A stretch of 64,000 bases of DNA from Jingyaoa shaoxingensis (GTDB taxonomy: Bacteria > Bacillota > Clostridia > Lachnospirales > Lachnospiraceae), in NCBI RefSeq assembly GCF_014385005.1, contig NZ_JACRSZ010000013.1, positions 46,703-110,702 of the forward strand, given 5' to 3'. Below, piece after piece: positions 52,920 through 61,731 of this stretch (position 1 is its first letter; every line of letters begins with the position of its first letter). Made by a program: the position numbers and the translations under genes. The notes below the pieces were generated by a model. That model saw only the letters and a program-made list of their open reading frames with translations, made no database searches and was not told the origin of the DNA.

Positions 52920-53183
52920 ATGGCTTACAATAGAAGTGATAGAAGCGACTCTCCAATGAAGAGAAGAGGCGGACGCAGAAGAAAAAAAGTTTGTGTATTC
53001 TGCGGTAAAGAAAATAATGAAATTAACTATAAGGATACAGCCAAATTAAAGAAATACGTTTCTGAAAGAGGAAAAATCCTTCCAAGAAGAATCACAGGAA
53101 CATGTGCAAAACATCAGAGAGCTCTTACATCTGCAATCAAGAGAGCACGTCACGTTGCACTGATGCCATACGTACAGGACTAA
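52920..53183 (+). CDS. rpsR: 30S ribosomal protein S18
   Basis: 87 residues. A basic N-terminus ([16 protein letters not shown]), then [16 protein letters not shown] and [28 protein letters not shown] sequence, as in S18 proteins that keep the zinc-type cysteines. It is last in the rpsF-ssb-rpsR operon. Confidence 0.96.
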   Translation: MAYNRSDRSDSPMKRRGGRRRKKVCVFCGKENNEINYKDTAKLKKYVSERGKILPRRITGTCAKHQRALTSAIKRARHVALMPYVQD

Positions 53184-53212
53184 TCAATAGTCTCACGTAG
53201 AAGAACATAAAA

Positions 53213-53256
53213 GAACCCCTTAGAGACTGCAAGAGCGGTGGCTGAGGGGTTTTTAT
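53213..53256 (+). terminator. Terminator of the rpsF-ssb-rpsR operon
   Basis: ACCCCTTAG pairs with CTGAGGGGT around AGACTGCAAGAGCGGTGG, followed by TTTTTAT. It insulates the CRISPR locus from the ribosomal operon. Confidence 0.85.
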
Positions 53257-53290
53257 AAAACACTTTTGCGGTTGGCAGATAATATGTCAG

Positions 53291-53356
53291 AATTTCTACT
53301 GTTGTAGATTATATATATTTGTTAAAAAGTAGCACCTTATGAGGTGTTATTTTTTT
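53291..53356 (+). ncRNA. Stand-alone crRNA-like RNA upstream of cas12a (CreR-type guide candidate)
   Basis: AATTTCTACTGTTGTAGAT (53291-53309) is a complete Cas12a crRNA handle: stem TCTAC/GTAGA with loop TGTT, where the array repeats have TAAT. It is followed by a 20-nt guide (53310-53329, starting TATATATATTTG) and at once by an intrinsic terminator: TAGCACCT (53330-53337), loop TATG, AGGTGTTA (53342-53349), then seven T. The 17 bases ahead of the handle do not match the array repeat, so only the mature handle is kept. GATAAT at 53278-53283 could be a -10 that starts transcription at the handle. The first 9 guide bases match the cas12a promoter beside a TTTC PAM. Confidence 0.8.
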
Positions 53357-53391
53357 GATAAATAGTATAAATTATAACATATATATAGAAA
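53355..53391 (+). promoter_or_regulatory. Predicted cas12a promoter containing the guide's target site
   Basis: TTGATA (53355-53360) overlaps the T run of the guide RNA terminator. Weak -10 candidates CATATA (53378-53383, 17-bp spacing) or TATATA (53380-53385) follow. On the minus strand, TTTC (53391-53388) is a Cas12a PAM, and the next nine bases, TATATATAT (53387-53379), equal guide positions 1-9. Bound Cas12a would cover the -10. Confidence 0.6.
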
Positions 53392-53477
53392 AGAATTGAA
53401 AAAATATTAGGAATAAGATACACTGAAAAGAGAGAACAACAGCAATAAATAAAAAATTATAGGGGGAAAACAACAGG

Positions 53478-56400
53478 ATGGAAGGTAAACGTTCTTTTGA
53501 GAAGAATAATCAGAATATGTATAATCGATATAGAGAGTTGATTGGTTTAAGCAGTTCAAGTAAAACACTACGGAACAGTTTGATACCGGTTGGAAGTACT
53601 TTGAAATATATACAGAAACATGGTATTTTGGAAAAGGATACTCTAAGAGCAGAAAAAAGAGAAGAACTGAAAGCAATCATGGATGATTACTATAGGAATT
53701 ATATTGATGTACATTTAAGAGATGTTCATAATATTAACTGGTGTGAGTTATTTGATGCGTTGGAAAAAGTGAAGAAGAAGCAGACGGATGTTACAAAAAA
53801 GCAATTAGAAAAGATCCAGGAGAAGAAGCGCAAAGAGATTTACCAATACTTATCAGATGATGCAGTGTTTTCAGAAATGTTTAAAGAAAAAATGATTTCT
53901 GGAATTCTGCCAGATTTTATCCAAACAAATGGAGAATACAGTGAAGAAGAAAAAAAGAAGAATCTGGAGACAGTTGCATTGTTCCATCGTTTTACCTCGT
54001 CATTTAATGATTTTTTTTCAAATAGAAAAAATGTTTTCGCGAAAGAAGCCATGGTCACTGCTATTGGGTATCGAGTTGTGCATGAAAATGCAGAGATCTT
54101 TTTAGAAAATATAGTGGCTTTTCAAAACATTCAGAGAGATGCAGAAAGCCAGATCAGTATCATAGAGAGAAAAAACGAAGACTGCTTTATTGAATGGAAA
54201 TTATCACATATTTTTATAGTAGATTATTATATGATGCTGATGACGCAGAAAGAAATCGAACATTACAATGATATATGTGGTGTAGTAAATCAATATATGA
54301 AGGAATATTGCCAGAAAGAAAAGAAAAACTGGAACCTGTATCGTATGAAGAGGTTACATAAACAGATTTTAAGCAAAACTTCTACATCTTTTGAAATTCC
54401 GGGAAAGTATGATAATGATGCAGAAGTATATGAGGCCGTCAACAGATTCCTGCAAAATGTTATAGATAAAAAGGTGATGGAACGAATTGCTGTATTAAAA
54501 AACAGCACAGATAGTTTCGATTTGAACAAGATCTATATCACAGCGCCTTATTATGAAAAAATATCGAATCACCTGTGTGGCAGTTGGAACACACTTACCG
54601 ATAGTCTGACACATTATTATGAACAACAGATAGCCGGAAAGGGCGAGCGGAAAGCTCAAAAAGTGAAGGCTGCAGTAAAAGCTGATAAATGGAAATCATT
54701 GTCAGAAATAAAACGGTTATTGGAAGAATATGCAAGCACAGAGGAAATCAAAAGAAAACCCGAAGAGTATATTGCAGAGATTGAGAATATTGTTTTGTTA
54801 AAAGAAGTACATCCTTTAGAATATCATCCAGAAGTGAACCTGATTGAAAATGAAAAATATGCTACAGAAATAAAAGATGTATTAGACAATTATATGAACC
54901 TGTTTCACTGGATAAAACGGTTCTATATAGAAGAGACTGTAGAAAAAGAGGTAGACTTTTACGGTGAACTGGATGACCTGTACGAGGAGATAAAGGACAT
55001 TGTGCCGTTATATAATAAAGTGCGAAATTATGTGACACAGAAGCCGTATTCTGATACCAAAATAAAATTGAATTTTGGCACACCGACACTTGCAAATGGC
55101 TGGTCAAAGAGCAAGGAATATGATTATAATGCGATTTTGCTTCAAAAAGCAGGAAAATATTATCTTGGAATTTTTAATCCTGCACAAAAACCAGAAAAAG
55201 AAATCATAGAAGGGCATTCACAGCCTCTTGGAGGAAAAGAATATAAAAAAATGGTATATTATTATCTTCCATCAGCTAACAAAATGCTTCCTAAAGTCCT
55301 GCTCAGTAAAAAAGGCATGGAAACCTATCTGCCATCAGAGTATATCATCAATGGCTATAAAGAACGCAGACATATAAAATCAGAAGAAAAATTTGATCTG
55401 CAGTTTTGTCATGACCTAATTGATTATTTCAAATCTGGAATAGAGCGAAATCCAGACTGGAAAATATTTGGATTCGATTTTTCTGATACAGATACCTATC
55501 AGGATATCAGTGGCTTTTATCGTGAGGTAGAAGAACAAGGATACAAAATAGACTGGACTTATATAAAAGAAGCAGATATTGATCGTTTAAATGAAGAGGG
55601 AAAACTTTATTTATTTCAGATTTATAATAAGGACTTCTCGGAAAAAAGCACTGGGAGAGAGAATCTACATACCATGTATCTGAAAAATCTGTTCAGTGAA
55701 GAAAATGCCAGAGAACAGGTGCTGAAATTAAATGGGGAGGCAGAGATCTTTTTCCGTAAATCCAGTGTAAAGAAGCCGATTATTCACAAAAAAGGCACTA
55801 TACTTGTGAACCGCACGTATATGGAAGAAATGCATGGAGAAACTGTAAAAGCGAACATTCCGGAGAAAGCGTATCAGGAAATTTATAATTACATGAATCA
55901 TAGATTGAAGGGAGAACTATCGGCAGAAGCAAAGGAATATTTGAAAAAAGCAGTCTACCATGAGACGAAAAAAGATATTGTGAAAGATTATCGCTACAGT
56001 GTGGACAAGTTTTTTATTCACCTTCCAATTACAATTAATTACAGGGCTTCAGGAAAAGAAGCGTTAAATTCCGTTGCACAGAGATATATTGCGCATCAGA
56101 ATGATATGCATGTGATTGGTATAGACAGAGGGGAACGGAACCTCATCTATGTATCTGTTATCAATATGAAGGGAGAGATCATAGAGCAGAAATCTTTCAA
56201 TGTGGTAAATAAATATAATTACAAAGAAAAGTTAAAAGAAAGAGAACAAAATAGAGATGAAGCCAGAAAAAACTGGAAGGAGATTGGGCAGATCAAGGAT
56301 TTAAAGGAAGGATACCTGTCAGGAGTGATACATGAAATAGCTAAAATGATGATAGAATTTCATGCAATCATAGCGATAGAAGATCTGAATTATGGATTTA

Positions 56401-57320
56401 AACTGGGGCGCTTTAAAGTAGAGCGACAGATTTATCAGAAGTTCGAAAACATGTTGATTCAAAAGCTGAATTACCTCGTTTTCAAAGACCGTCCAGCAGA
56501 TGAAGATGGTGGCGTACTGCGTGGTTATCAGTTAGCCTATATTCCGGATTCTGTGAAGAAAATGGGAAGACAGTGTGGAATGATTTTCTATGTTCCAGCT
56601 GCATTTACTTCAAAGATAGATCCAACTACCGGATTTGTGGATATATTCAATCACAAGGCATATCCAACCGATCAGGCAAAGCGTGAATTTATCTTATCGT
56701 TTGATGAGATTTGCTATGATGTAGAAAAACAGTTGTTTCGATTCAGCTTTGATTACGCAAACTTTGCTACACATAATGTGACACTAGCCAGAAACAACTG
56801 GACTATTTATACCAATGGAACCAGAACACAGAAAGAGTTTGTTAATGAACGTGTGCGTGATACCGGAAAAGAACTGGATCTGACAAAAGAAATGTCGAAC
56901 ATATTGGAAGCGGAAGGTATAGAGTTTCGGTCAGGACAAAATCTTTTACCGGAGTTGGAAAAAGTAAGCAATACAAAACTGTTCTGTGAATTGCAAAGAA
57001 TAGTCCGTTTTACTGTGCAGCTACGTAACAGCAAAAGTGAGGCGGTAGATGATGAGTATGACCGGTTGCTCTCCCCGGTATTAAATGAAGAGGGAAAATT
57101 TTTTGATTCTTTTAAGTACAGAGATAAAGACGATGAGGAAGAAAAGATTCTGCCGGTAGATGCCGATGCCAACGGTGCATACTGCATTGCATTAAAAGGC
57201 TTATATATCATGCAGGCTATACAGAAAAACTGGAGTGAAGAAGAGGTATTATCACCAGATGTCTTACGATTAAATAATACAGATTGGTTTGATTATATAC
57301 AGAATAAAAGGTACCGATAG
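53478..57320 (+). CDS. cas12a: CRISPR-associated endonuclease Cas12a (Cpf1), type V-A
   Basis: A 1280-residue effector that processes its own crRNAs and cuts DNA next to T-rich PAMs. The RuvC residues are intact: D883 in GIDRGERNLIY, E968 in IAIEDLNYGFKLGRFKVERQ, and D1228/D1230 in DADANGAY. The Nuc-domain arginine is R1183 in QLRNS. The pre-crRNA processing region IIHKKGTILVNRTY (H770) and the PAM-contacting NKMLPKVLLSKKG (K602/K606) are present. The N-terminal SSSSKTLRNSLIPVGST is typical. From memory it is closest to Eubacterium/Lachnospiraceae Cas12a. It starts at ATG 53478 behind AGGGGG; cas4 begins at the next base after its stop. Confidence 0.98.
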   Translation: MEGKRSFEKNNQNMYNRYRELIGLSSSSKTLRNSLIPVGSTLKYIQKHGILEKDTLRAEKREELKAIMDDYYRNYIDVHLRDVHNINWCELFDALEKVKKKQTDVTKKQLEKIQEKKRKEIYQYLSDDAVFSEMFKEKMISGILPDFIQTNGEYSEEEKKKNLETVALFHRFTSSFNDFFSNRKNVFAKEAMVTAIGYRVVHENAEIFLENIVAFQNIQRDAESQISIIERKNEDCFIEWKLSHIFIVDYYMMLMTQKEIEHYNDICGVVNQYMKEYCQKEKKNWNLYRMKRLHKQILSKTSTSFEIPGKYDNDAEVYEAVNRFLQNVIDKKVMERIAVLKNSTDSFDLNKIYITAPYYEKISNHLCGSWNTLTDSLTHYYEQQIAGKGERKAQKVKAAVKADKWKSLSEIKRLLEEYASTEEIKRKPEEYIAEIENIVLLKEVHPLEYHPEVNLIENEKYATEIKDVLDNYMNLFHWIKRFYIEETVEKEVDFYGELDDLYEEIKDIVPLYNKVRNYVTQKPYSDTKIKLNFGTPTLANGWSKSKEYDYNAILLQKAGKYYLGIFNPAQKPEKEIIEGHSQPLGGKEYKKMVYYYLPSANKMLPKVLLSKKGMETYLPSEYIINGYKERRHIKSEEKFDLQFCHDLIDYFKSGIERNPDWKIFGFDFSDTDTYQDISGFYREVEEQGYKIDWTYIKEADIDRLNEEGKLYLFQIYNKDFSEKSTGRENLHTMYLKNLFSEENAREQVLKLNGEAEIFFRKSSVKKPIIHKKGTILVNRTYMEEMHGETVKANIPEKAYQEIYNYMNHRLKGELSAEAKEYLKKAVYHETKKDIVKDYRYSVDKFFIHLPITINYRASGKEALNSVAQRYIAHQNDMHVIGIDRGERNLIYVSVINMKGEIIEQKSFNVVNKYNYKEKLKEREQNRDEARKNWKEIGQIKDLKEGYLSGVIHEIAKMMIEFHAIIAIEDLNYGFKLGRFKVERQIYQKFENMLIQKLNYLVFKDRPADEDGGVLRGYQLAYIPDSVKKMGRQCGMIFYVPAAFTSKIDPTTGFVDIFNHKAYPTDQAKREFILSFDEICYDVEKQLFRFSFDYANFATHNVTLARNNWTIYTNGTRTQKEFVNERVRDTGKELDLTKEMSNILEAEGIEFRSGQNLLPELEKVSNTKLFCELQRIVRFTVQLRNSKSEAVDDEYDRLLSPVLNEEGKFFDSFKYRDKDDEEEKILPVDADANGAYCIALKGLYIMQAIQKNWSEEEVLSPDVLRLNNTDWFDYIQNKRYR

Positions 57321-57887
57321 ATGGAAGATCTGATTATCATTTCGAATTTAAATGATTTTATATTCTGCCCGGTTTCCATATATTTTCATAAATTATATGG
57401 AAGCCAGGACAACCTGCTATATCAATCATCCGCACAGATAAACGGAACGAAAGCTCATGAAACAATTGATGAGAAAAAATATTCGACCAGAAAAAGTGCT
57501 ATGATGTCACTGGATGTTTATTCGGAAAAGTATGGTTTGTGTGGAAAAATTGATTTATATGAAAGTGACAAGAAAAGGCTGATTGAAAGAAAAAAGCATG
57601 TCAGACAGATTTATAAGGGATATATTTTTCAGCTATATGCGCAGTATTACGCCATGACAGAAATGGGATATGAAGTGAAAGAACTTTATATACGAAGCAT
57701 GGATGATAATAAAAATTATAAGATAGCATTACCTGAAAAGGATCCCAACATGCTGCAAAAATTTGAACATTTAATAGAAGAAATGCGAACATTCAATTTG
57801 GAAACTTTTTACCAGACAAACATAGAAAAGTGTAAAAACTGTATCTATGAGGATGCCTGCGACAGATCCTTAAACAGAGGAGAATAA
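57321..57887 (+). CDS. cas4: CRISPR-associated exonuclease Cas4
   Basis: A 188-residue RecB-like nuclease with an iron-sulfur cluster, which trims and selects PAM-bearing prespacers for Cas1-Cas2. Cluster cysteines are C16 in FIFCPVS and C171, C174 and C180 in KCKNCIYEDAC. The nuclease core is GLCGKIDLYES, the IERKK motif and QLYAQYYAM. Its ATG follows the cas12a stop without a gap, and it ends 1 bp before cas1. Confidence 0.95.
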   Translation: MEDLIIISNLNDFIFCPVSIYFHKLYGSQDNLLYQSSAQINGTKAHETIDEKKYSTRKSAMMSLDVYSEKYGLCGKIDLYESDKKRLIERKKHVRQIYKGYIFQLYAQYYAMTEMGYEVKELYIRSMDDNKNYKIALPEKDPNMLQKFEHLIEEMRTFNLETFYQTNIEKCKNCIYEDACDRSLNRGE

Positions 57888-57888
57888 G

Positions 57889-58857
57889 ATGTTAAATGCC
57901 AATGATTTCAAGAAAAAGCAGATTATATTTTTATTTACTAATGCAGGAGAGAAACTTTCATTCTCTAATGATAATATTGTGGTAAAGGACAAAGAAGGAA
58001 AAATAAAATATCAGTCTACTTGTTATCGATTATTTATGATATGTGTAATTGGAAATATATCAATCACCAGTGGACTGATACAGAGAAGTAAGAAATTCGG
58101 ATTTTCTATTTGCTTAATGAGCACGACATTTAAGGTGTATGAGGTACTGGGTTCAAGAATGGAAGGAAATACGTTATTGCGTCGTCACCAGTATGATTAT
58201 GACGGAGATGAGATCGGTAGAAAAATTGAGCAGAATAAAATCAAAAATCAGGCTCAGGCATTGCGGAATATCAGACGTAAGACAGAATATTTAAAAGAGG
58301 GAATTCAGTTACTGGATGATATTCAGATGCAGTTGGAAGAGAATCTGGAATATCTTGAAATCATGGGGATAGAAGGAAATGCAGCCAGAGTATATTTCCC
58401 AAGGATGTTTGATAATGTACAGTGGAATGGACGAAAACCTAGAATCAAAAATGATTACATTAATGTTACATTAGATATTGGATACACTATACTTTTTAAT
58501 ATTGTAGATGCTATGCTGCAAGTGTATGGCTTTGATACTTATTATGGTGTATTTCATAAATGCTTTTATATGAGAAAGTCGTTGGTATGCGATATTATGG
58601 AACCGATGCGTCCGATCGTGGACTATGAGATCAGAAAAGCAATTAATCTGGGTCAGTGTAAAGTGGACGATTTTGATGTATATGATCAGAGATGGTGCCT
58701 CAAATATAAAAAAAATCCAGAATACATACAGTTTCTTATGAAGGCAATTTTAGAATATAAAGATGATATTTTTTTGTATGTGCAACAATACTATCGATAT
58801 TTTATGAAGAGAAGAAGTGTAGAAGAACTACCCATATTTTTACTATATAAGGTGTAA
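57889..58857 (+). CDS. cas1: CRISPR-associated integrase Cas1
   Basis: A 322-residue integrase subunit that inserts new spacers with Cas2. The metal-binding residues are visible: E162 in GIEGNAARVYF, H223 in GVFHKCFYMRKSL and the D235/E238 pair in CDIMEPMRPIVDYEI. It starts behind AGAGGAG. Confidence 0.96.
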   Translation: MLNANDFKKKQIIFLFTNAGEKLSFSNDNIVVKDKEGKIKYQSTCYRLFMICVIGNISITSGLIQRSKKFGFSICLMSTTFKVYEVLGSRMEGNTLLRRHQYDYDGDEIGRKIEQNKIKNQAQALRNIRRKTEYLKEGIQLLDDIQMQLEENLEYLEIMGIEGNAARVYFPRMFDNVQWNGRKPRIKNDYINVTLDIGYTILFNIVDAMLQVYGFDTYYGVFHKCFYMRKSLVCDIMEPMRPIVDYEIRKAINLGQCKVDDFDVYDQRWCLKYKKNPEYIQFLMKAILEYKDDIFLYVQQYYRYFMKRRSVEELPIFLLYKV

Positions 58858-58935
58858 AATACGAAACACGTTTGATGTGTAAGGCATAACATCTAAAATA
58901 TAATGATGAAATTGTTGTTTGAAGGGAGACATAAA

Positions 58936-59211
58936 ATGATTATAGTGAGTTATGATATATCCGATGATAAGTTGCGGGTAAAATTTGCAAAATATTTGTC
59001 ACGATTCGGACATCGAATTCAGTATTCTGTTTTTGAGATTGACAATAGCCAAAGAATCGTAAATAATATAGTAAACGATTTGAAGAACAAATATGAATCT
59101 AAGTTTGCTCAGACAGATAGCGTAATCATATTCAAAATGTCATCCAGTTGTGAAGTAATGCGGTTCGGGTATGCGAAAAACGATGAAACGGATTTCCTAA
59201 TTATAACTTAA
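58936..59211 (+). CDS. cas2: CRISPR-associated protein Cas2
   Basis: 91 residues from ATG 58936, with GAAGGGAG at 58921; an upstream ATG at 58903 is less likely. MIIVSYDISDDKLRVKFAKYL has the conserved Asp after the first strand, and RIQYSVFEIDNSQ follows. It forms the central dimer of the Cas1-Cas2 integration complex. It is separated from cas1 by 78 bp, so it may have its own ribosome loading. Confidence 0.95.
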   Translation: MIIVSYDISDDKLRVKFAKYLSRFGHRIQYSVFEIDNSQRIVNNIVNDLKNKYESKFAQTDSVIIFKMSSSCEVMRFGYAKNDETDFLIIT

Positions 59212-59336
59212 CGCAAACCTCAGTCTTAATAAAAGAAAAAGAACATATTGCCTAACCAGATGTGTGCAAATGTGATAAAAGAATGAGTTTAAATAAGAAA
59301 AATAGCTTCAAAATTGTGAATATTCACGATGTAGGA
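59212..59336 (+). promoter_or_regulatory. CRISPR leader
   Basis: A/T-rich segment between cas2 and the first repeat, expected to hold the array promoter and the spacer-integration signal. A perfect 12-bp palindrome, GTGAATATTCAC (59316-59327), lies 9 bp before repeat 1. No clear -35/-10 pair was found. Confidence 0.6.
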
Positions 59337-59610
59337 GTTAAGCAATATAAAAGAATTTCTACTAATGTAGATCGGACTTCATCAGCGAATCCATACTGGT
59401 TAAGCAATATAAAAGAATTTCTACTAATGTAGATTCCCGTTATAACAACCTTTTCAATACATTGTTAAGCAATATAAAAGAATTTCTACTAATGTAGATA
59501 GCAAGAGTCATCATAACGCATCACCTAGTTAAGCAATATAAAAGAATTTCTACTAATGTAGATATCTCATCAAATGTCTTGATTGCTTCAGGTTAAGCAA
59601 TATAAAAGAA
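59337..59610 (+). CRISPR. Type V-A CRISPR array: 4 complete repeats, 4 spacers, 1 truncated repeat
   Basis: Identical 36-bp repeats begin GTTAAGCAATATAAAAG and end AATTTCTACTAATGTAGAT; they lie at 59337-59372, 59399-59434, 59464-59499 and 59528-59563. Spacers are 26, 29, 28 and 28 bp (59373-59398, 59435-59463, 59500-59527, 59564-59591). The last repeat keeps only its first 19 bases (59592-59610) and lacks the handle hairpin, so no mature crRNA can start from it. The array runs the same way as the cas genes. No spacer matches elsewhere in this window were noticed. Confidence 0.98.
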
Positions 59611-59638
59611 CTTGATGGGTTGTAAGGAGTTTTTCATA

Positions 59639-60547
59639 ATGGGTAAGATTTTAGTAATCGGAAGTTTGAATGTCGATATGGTAATGAAGGTGGATCACAT
59701 GCCTGTAGCAGGGGAGACGATTCTCTGTGATGGTATGAAGTTAGTTGCCGGTGGGAAAGGTGCCAACCAGGCCTGCGCAGCGGGAAGACTTGGCACGGAT
59801 GTAATCATGCTGGGAGCCATCGGAAATGATGCTTATGGTGAGATGCAGCGTCAGAGCCTTCGGCAGTCTGGGGTGGATGTATCCGGATTGCTCACAAAAG
59901 AGAACGTAAGCACCGGAACAGCATTTATTACAGTAAATAAAGAAGGGAATAACAGCATTGTGGTGGTGCAGGGAGCAAATGCACAGTTTACACCTGAAGA
60001 TATTGAAGCACACCGCAATCTGATTGAGGAATGTGAGATTGTGATCCTTCAGCTGGAGATTCCAATGGATACGGTTCTTTATGCAGTGAAGCTGGCCAGA
60101 AAACTGGGGAAAATTGTGCTTCTGGATCCGGCACCGGCACCGGAGCATTTCCCGGAAGAACTTTATCAGTATATAGACATCATCAAGCCAAATGAATCTG
60201 AATTATCACGTCTGACCGGCATTGCAGATGCACAGAACCATCTGGAAGAAGCAGTGCAGATCTTAAAAGATCACGGTGTGAAAAATGTTCTGGTTACTTT
60301 AGGCGGTGAAGGTGCATATCTGGATGCTGAAAATAAGACGGCAGTTCATATCCCGGCGAAAAAAGTGAAAGTAGTAGATACTACGGCAGCGGGAGATTCT
60401 TTCACGGCAGCACTGGCAGCTATGATATTAGATGGAAAAACACTGGAAGAAGCAGCAGAATTCGCCAATCAGGTGTCTGCGATTGTAGTAACAAGAGAAG
60501 GGGCGCAAGACTCTATTCCGACATTACAGGAAGTCTTGAAAAAATAA
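59639..60547 (+). CDS. rbsK: Ribokinase (PfkB family)
   Basis: Phosphorylates ribose to ribose 5-phosphate in the cytoplasm. It has 302 residues from ATG 59639, behind AAGGAG; an upstream ATG at 59612 lies in array-derived sequence. KILVIGSLNVDMVMKVDHMPVAGETI, AGGKGANQACAAGRLG, DPAPAPEHFPEELY and the catalytic DTTAAGDSFTAALA are PfkB/RbsK motifs. The gene starts only 28 bp after the truncated last CRISPR repeat and has no other rbs genes nearby. Confidence 0.93.
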   Translation: MGKILVIGSLNVDMVMKVDHMPVAGETILCDGMKLVAGGKGANQACAAGRLGTDVIMLGAIGNDAYGEMQRQSLRQSGVDVSGLLTKENVSTGTAFITVNKEGNNSIVVVQGANAQFTPEDIEAHRNLIEECEIVILQLEIPMDTVLYAVKLARKLGKIVLLDPAPAPEHFPEELYQYIDIIKPNESELSRLTGIADAQNHLEEAVQILKDHGVKNVLVTLGGEGAYLDAENKTAVHIPAKKVKVVDTTAAGDSFTAALAAMILDGKTLEEAAEFANQVSAIVVTREGAQDSIPTLQEVLKK

Positions 60548-60553
60548 AGCTTA

Positions 60554-60605
60554 TGAATCCCATATATCATTGATTCTAAGTGCAGTGTATGTGGGATTTT
60601 ACTAT
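60554..60605 (+). terminator. Terminator of rbsK
   Basis: AATCCCATATA pairs with TATGTGGGATT across a loop of about 20 bases, followed by TTTTA. Confidence 0.6.
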
Positions 60606-61266
60606 GTAGTAAGTAAATGAGGCTGTACATCGATATTTAACCCGGAATTAAAATTCGTAACTGTGGAACAACAAAATAGATATTTACAGGCAACGGTAGT
60701 TGGGAATTGAAATGAATGGAAAAGTTTGTAATGAATGGGTATTTTTTTGTGTTAACGACAATTGATCTTTTTGTTTTATGCTTTATGTGCATTCTCACAC
60801 ATCTGAGTGAATCGCTTAGTAAAAAACAAAAGCGTGGTTTTTTTTTGGCTTATCTTTTAATCGCAGGGATTTCGATATTGGAAGTTGTTACCCTTGCAGT
60901 GGACGGCTTGCCGTCAGGTTATCGCTGGCTGAATATTGCAGCCAACTATCTGGGATTTGGTCTGTCACCGGCAGTGGCGATCTGTCTTGTGTATGTCCTG
61001 GACAGAAAAACAGCCTTTCGACGTAAGATCGGGATAGCGATTTGTTGTGAAATAGGATATTTGATGTTTCTTTTTAGGACAATAAGCGGGAATCCTCGGC
61101 AATTCAATTACCGAGATGAAAGCGCAGGATTGTGCATATCTGCACAGTGAAAATAATATAATAATCTCCCGGCTCTTGATATGAATGCTGTAACTGACAT
61201 ATAATCAATCGAAAATATGTTCGAATATTTGTTGTGTGTTTCTACTCATTATGTTATACTATATGC

Positions 61267-61677
61267 ATGAAAGAAAATCTAATACATTACAGGATTTGTG
61301 TGTGTAATATCAACTACCATATGGTATGGTCAGTGAAATACCGGAGGAAGATATTAAAACCAGAAATCGAGGAATATCTTCAGGAACTGGTGCAGCAGAT
61401 TGCTGAGAATAAGGGGTTTACCGTTCATCTGTTCGAATGTGGCGAAGGTGATCATGTCCACTGCTTTGTATCAGCTCCACCGAAGCTGTCCATAACAGCA
61501 ATCGTTAAGTATCTGAAGGGAATCACCGGCAGAAAACTGTTCGAACGTTTTCCAGAAATAAGAAACCAGCTATGGAAGGGAGAGTTGTGGAACCATTCCT
61601 ATTATGTGGAAACGATCGGATCTGTATCTGAGGAAAATATCCGCCGTTATATTGAACATCAGAGCAAGTCGTATTAA
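61267..61677 (+). CDS. tnpA: IS200/IS605 TnpA, Y1 HUH transposase
   Basis: 136 residues from ATG 61267. HUH motif H63-V-H65 in GDHVHCFVSAPPK and catalytic Y128 in EENIRRYIEHQ. It starts with IHYRICVCNINYHMVWSVKYRRK, typical of the family. It cuts and rejoins single-stranded element ends at their hairpins. A promoter (TATACT near 61255) lies just upstream. It looks intact. Confidence 0.95.
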   Translation: MKENLIHYRICVCNINYHMVWSVKYRRKILKPEIEEYLQELVQQIAENKGFTVHLFECGEGDHVHCFVSAPPKLSITAIVKYLKGITGRKLFERFPEIRNQLWKGELWNHSYYVETIGSVSEENIRRYIEHQSKSY

Positions 61678-61731
61678 TTTAAAGCGGACTGTGAATATCA
61701 GTTCGCGTGACTGTCTGAAGGGGAGAGAGGA

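Noticed and set aside
53291..53309. Solo handle as a degenerate leftover of the main array
   Set aside because: The hairpin is perfect, only the mature 19-nt handle is kept, and a terminator follows exactly 20 nt later. Decay would not be expected to leave this arrangement.
59337..59610. Self-targeting by array spacers
   Set aside because: No spacer was seen to match another part of this window by eye; a genome-wide search would be needed to judge further.
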